NCBI RefSeq assembly: GCF_024323335.1 | Contig: NC_066580.1 | Span: 253,680,977 to 253,744,976, forward strand | Origin: Lathyrus oleraceus | Lineage: Eukaryota; Streptophyta; Magnoliopsida; Fabales; Fabaceae | Length of the DNA stretch: 64,000 nt | Direction of reading: 5' to 3' | In this document: in pieces, positions 62,886 through 64,000 of the stretch | How positions within the stretch are numbered: the stretch's first letter is position 1 | Layout of the letters: each line of letters starts with the position of its first letter | Translations under genes and position numbers: made by a program | The notes under the pieces: generated by a model | Seen by the model: the letters and a program-made list of their open reading frames with translations, nothing else | Databases searched by the model: none | Told to the model about the DNA's origin: nothing

Positions 62886-64000
62886 CTACAAGTCTTCATA
62901 AATGCAAAGCCCTAATTTTCCTCTCAGGACTTCAAACTGGTTTGCATCCAATGCCTTTGTAAAAATATCAGCTAACTGCATCTCAGTAGCAACATGCTCT
63001 AAGATTACAATCTTATCCTCCACGAGTTCTCTAATAAAATGGTGACAAATATCAATAAGTTTTGTCCTGATGTGTTGAATAGGATTCTTAGAAATGTTTA
63101 TAGCACTCAGGTTGTCACAGTACAATGTCATGACATCTTGCGTGACATTATATTCAGTCAGCATTTGTTTCATCCACACCAGTTGAGAACAACTACTTCC
63201 AGTTGCTATGTATTCAGCTTCAGCAGTAGAAAGAGACACACAATTTTGCTTCTTACTAAACCATGATATTAAATTGTTCCCCAAGAAGAAGCATCCTTCT
63301 GATATGCTTTTCCTATCATCAGCACTTCTAGCCCAATCAGCATCATAATAACCAGACAGCACTGATTCAGATCCATGAGTATATAGCATCCCATAGTCAC
63401 TAGTGCCATTGACATATTTCAGGATCCTTTTCACTTAGTTTATGTGACTCACCTTTGGTTCAACTTGATATATAACACATACACCTACAACAAAAGCAAT
63501 GTCAGGTCTGCTTGCTGTGAGATATAGCAGACTCCCTATCATGCTTCTGTAGAGACTTTGATCCACACTGACACCATTTTCATCTTTAGACACTTTCAGA
63601 TGAGTAGGAGCAGGTGTCCTCTTTTGGCTTTCATTCTCCATGCCAAACTTCTTAACAATATTTTTGGCATATTTACTTTGAGATTGAAAGATAGAATCTT
63701 CCATATGCTTGACTTGCAGGCCAAGAAAATAGGTTAGTTCTCCAACAAGGCTCATTTTAAATTCAGACTGCATTTGCTCAATAAAATGTTGAACCATCTT
63801 ACTTAACATCCCACCAAACACAATATCATCCACATATATCTGAGCCACCATGAGCTTTCCTCCTTCATCTTTGACAAATAAAGTCTTATCAATGCCTCCC
63901 TTCCTGTATCCATTGTCAATGAGAAACACTGTGAGTCTCTCATACCAAGCTCTAGGAGCTTGTTTCAACCCATAAAGGGCTTTCCTCAACTTATACACAT
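62886..64000 (-). pseudogene. SIRE pol: C-terminal RT and RNase H, one stop
   Basis: Continues past the window edge. From the right: RT thumb and palm with the catalytic YVDDIVFGG motif, then FLGLQVKH, SLLYLTASRPDIAF, and after an in-frame TAA (63432-63434) RNase H with SGYYDADWA, STAEAEYIA and DNLSAI. It ends at a stop codon at 62886. The frame is otherwise open. It is the better-preserved relative of the deleted pol in the plus-strand SIRE. Confidence 0.88.

Larger units (their letters stand above)
21931..64000 (-). mobile_element. Minus-strand SIRE-type Ty1/copia element, heavily nested, runs off the right edge
   Basis: Reading on the minus strand: RT/RNase H of pol (64000-62886), envelope-like ORF (62701 to 61517, continuing 32184-31501), purine tract and 3' LTR (30953 to 21931). 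The 3' LTR is split by a plus-strand SIRE element and the envelope-like ORF is split by a CACTA transposon. The 5' LTR, gag, protease and integrase would lie beyond 64000. Confidence 0.88.

Overview
This is plant nuclear DNA from a legume, most likely tribe Fabeae (Pisum, Vicia, Lathyrus, Lens). That placement is an inference from an Ogre-type Ty3/gypsy element with ~5 kb LTRs and a tRNA-Arg primer site, from SIRE-type Ty1/copia elements with an envelope-like third ORF, and from AT-rich introns. I see one host gene; most of the rest is transposable elements nested inside each other. No rRNA, tRNA, CRISPR or bacterial features were seen.

Layout. 1-400 is a (TG)n microsatellite. 401-3410 is non-coding. 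3411-6662 (minus) is a complete 11-exon TGA/bZIP gene that I assign to PERIANTHIA (PAN), encoding 451 aa by my exon model. 6663-9586 is its promoter side plus old repeats. 9587-11677 is the start of a copia element (LTR, primer site, gag), broken by a young, coding-intact Tekay-type chromovirus (11678-20243, target duplication ATGAT). 20280-21930 is a Tat/Ogre-like LTR fragment.

From 21931 to beyond the right edge lies one minus-strand SIRE-type copia element that has been invaded repeatedly. (i) A plus-strand SIRE element (22499-30543, duplication AGGTT) sits in its 3' LTR. (ii) A CACTA transposon (32185-61513, duplication ATA) sits in its envelope-like ORF. (iii) An Ogre element (36207-60348, minus, duplication GATCT) sits in an intron of the CACTA gene. 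(iv) A 6.4 kb solo LTR (44294-50673, plus, duplication CAACC) sits inside the Ogre. This four-deep nest (SIRE > CACTA > Ogre > solo LTR) gives an unambiguous order of events, since every level has matching ends and target duplications.

The most unusual structure is the Ogre 5' LTR (55929-60348). It is not a normal LTR but a ~2.18 kb near-perfect palindrome made of two opposed copies of the LTR's downstream (U5-side) end, so the integrated element has a U5-type terminus at both ends, yet it is flanked by a clean 5-bp target duplication. This suggests that an aberrant reverse-transcription product was integrated as such. A second notable structure is in the Tekay LTRs: eight copies of the palindrome TTAACCGGTTAA in exact 21/72-bp phasing, with diverged spacers of constant length.
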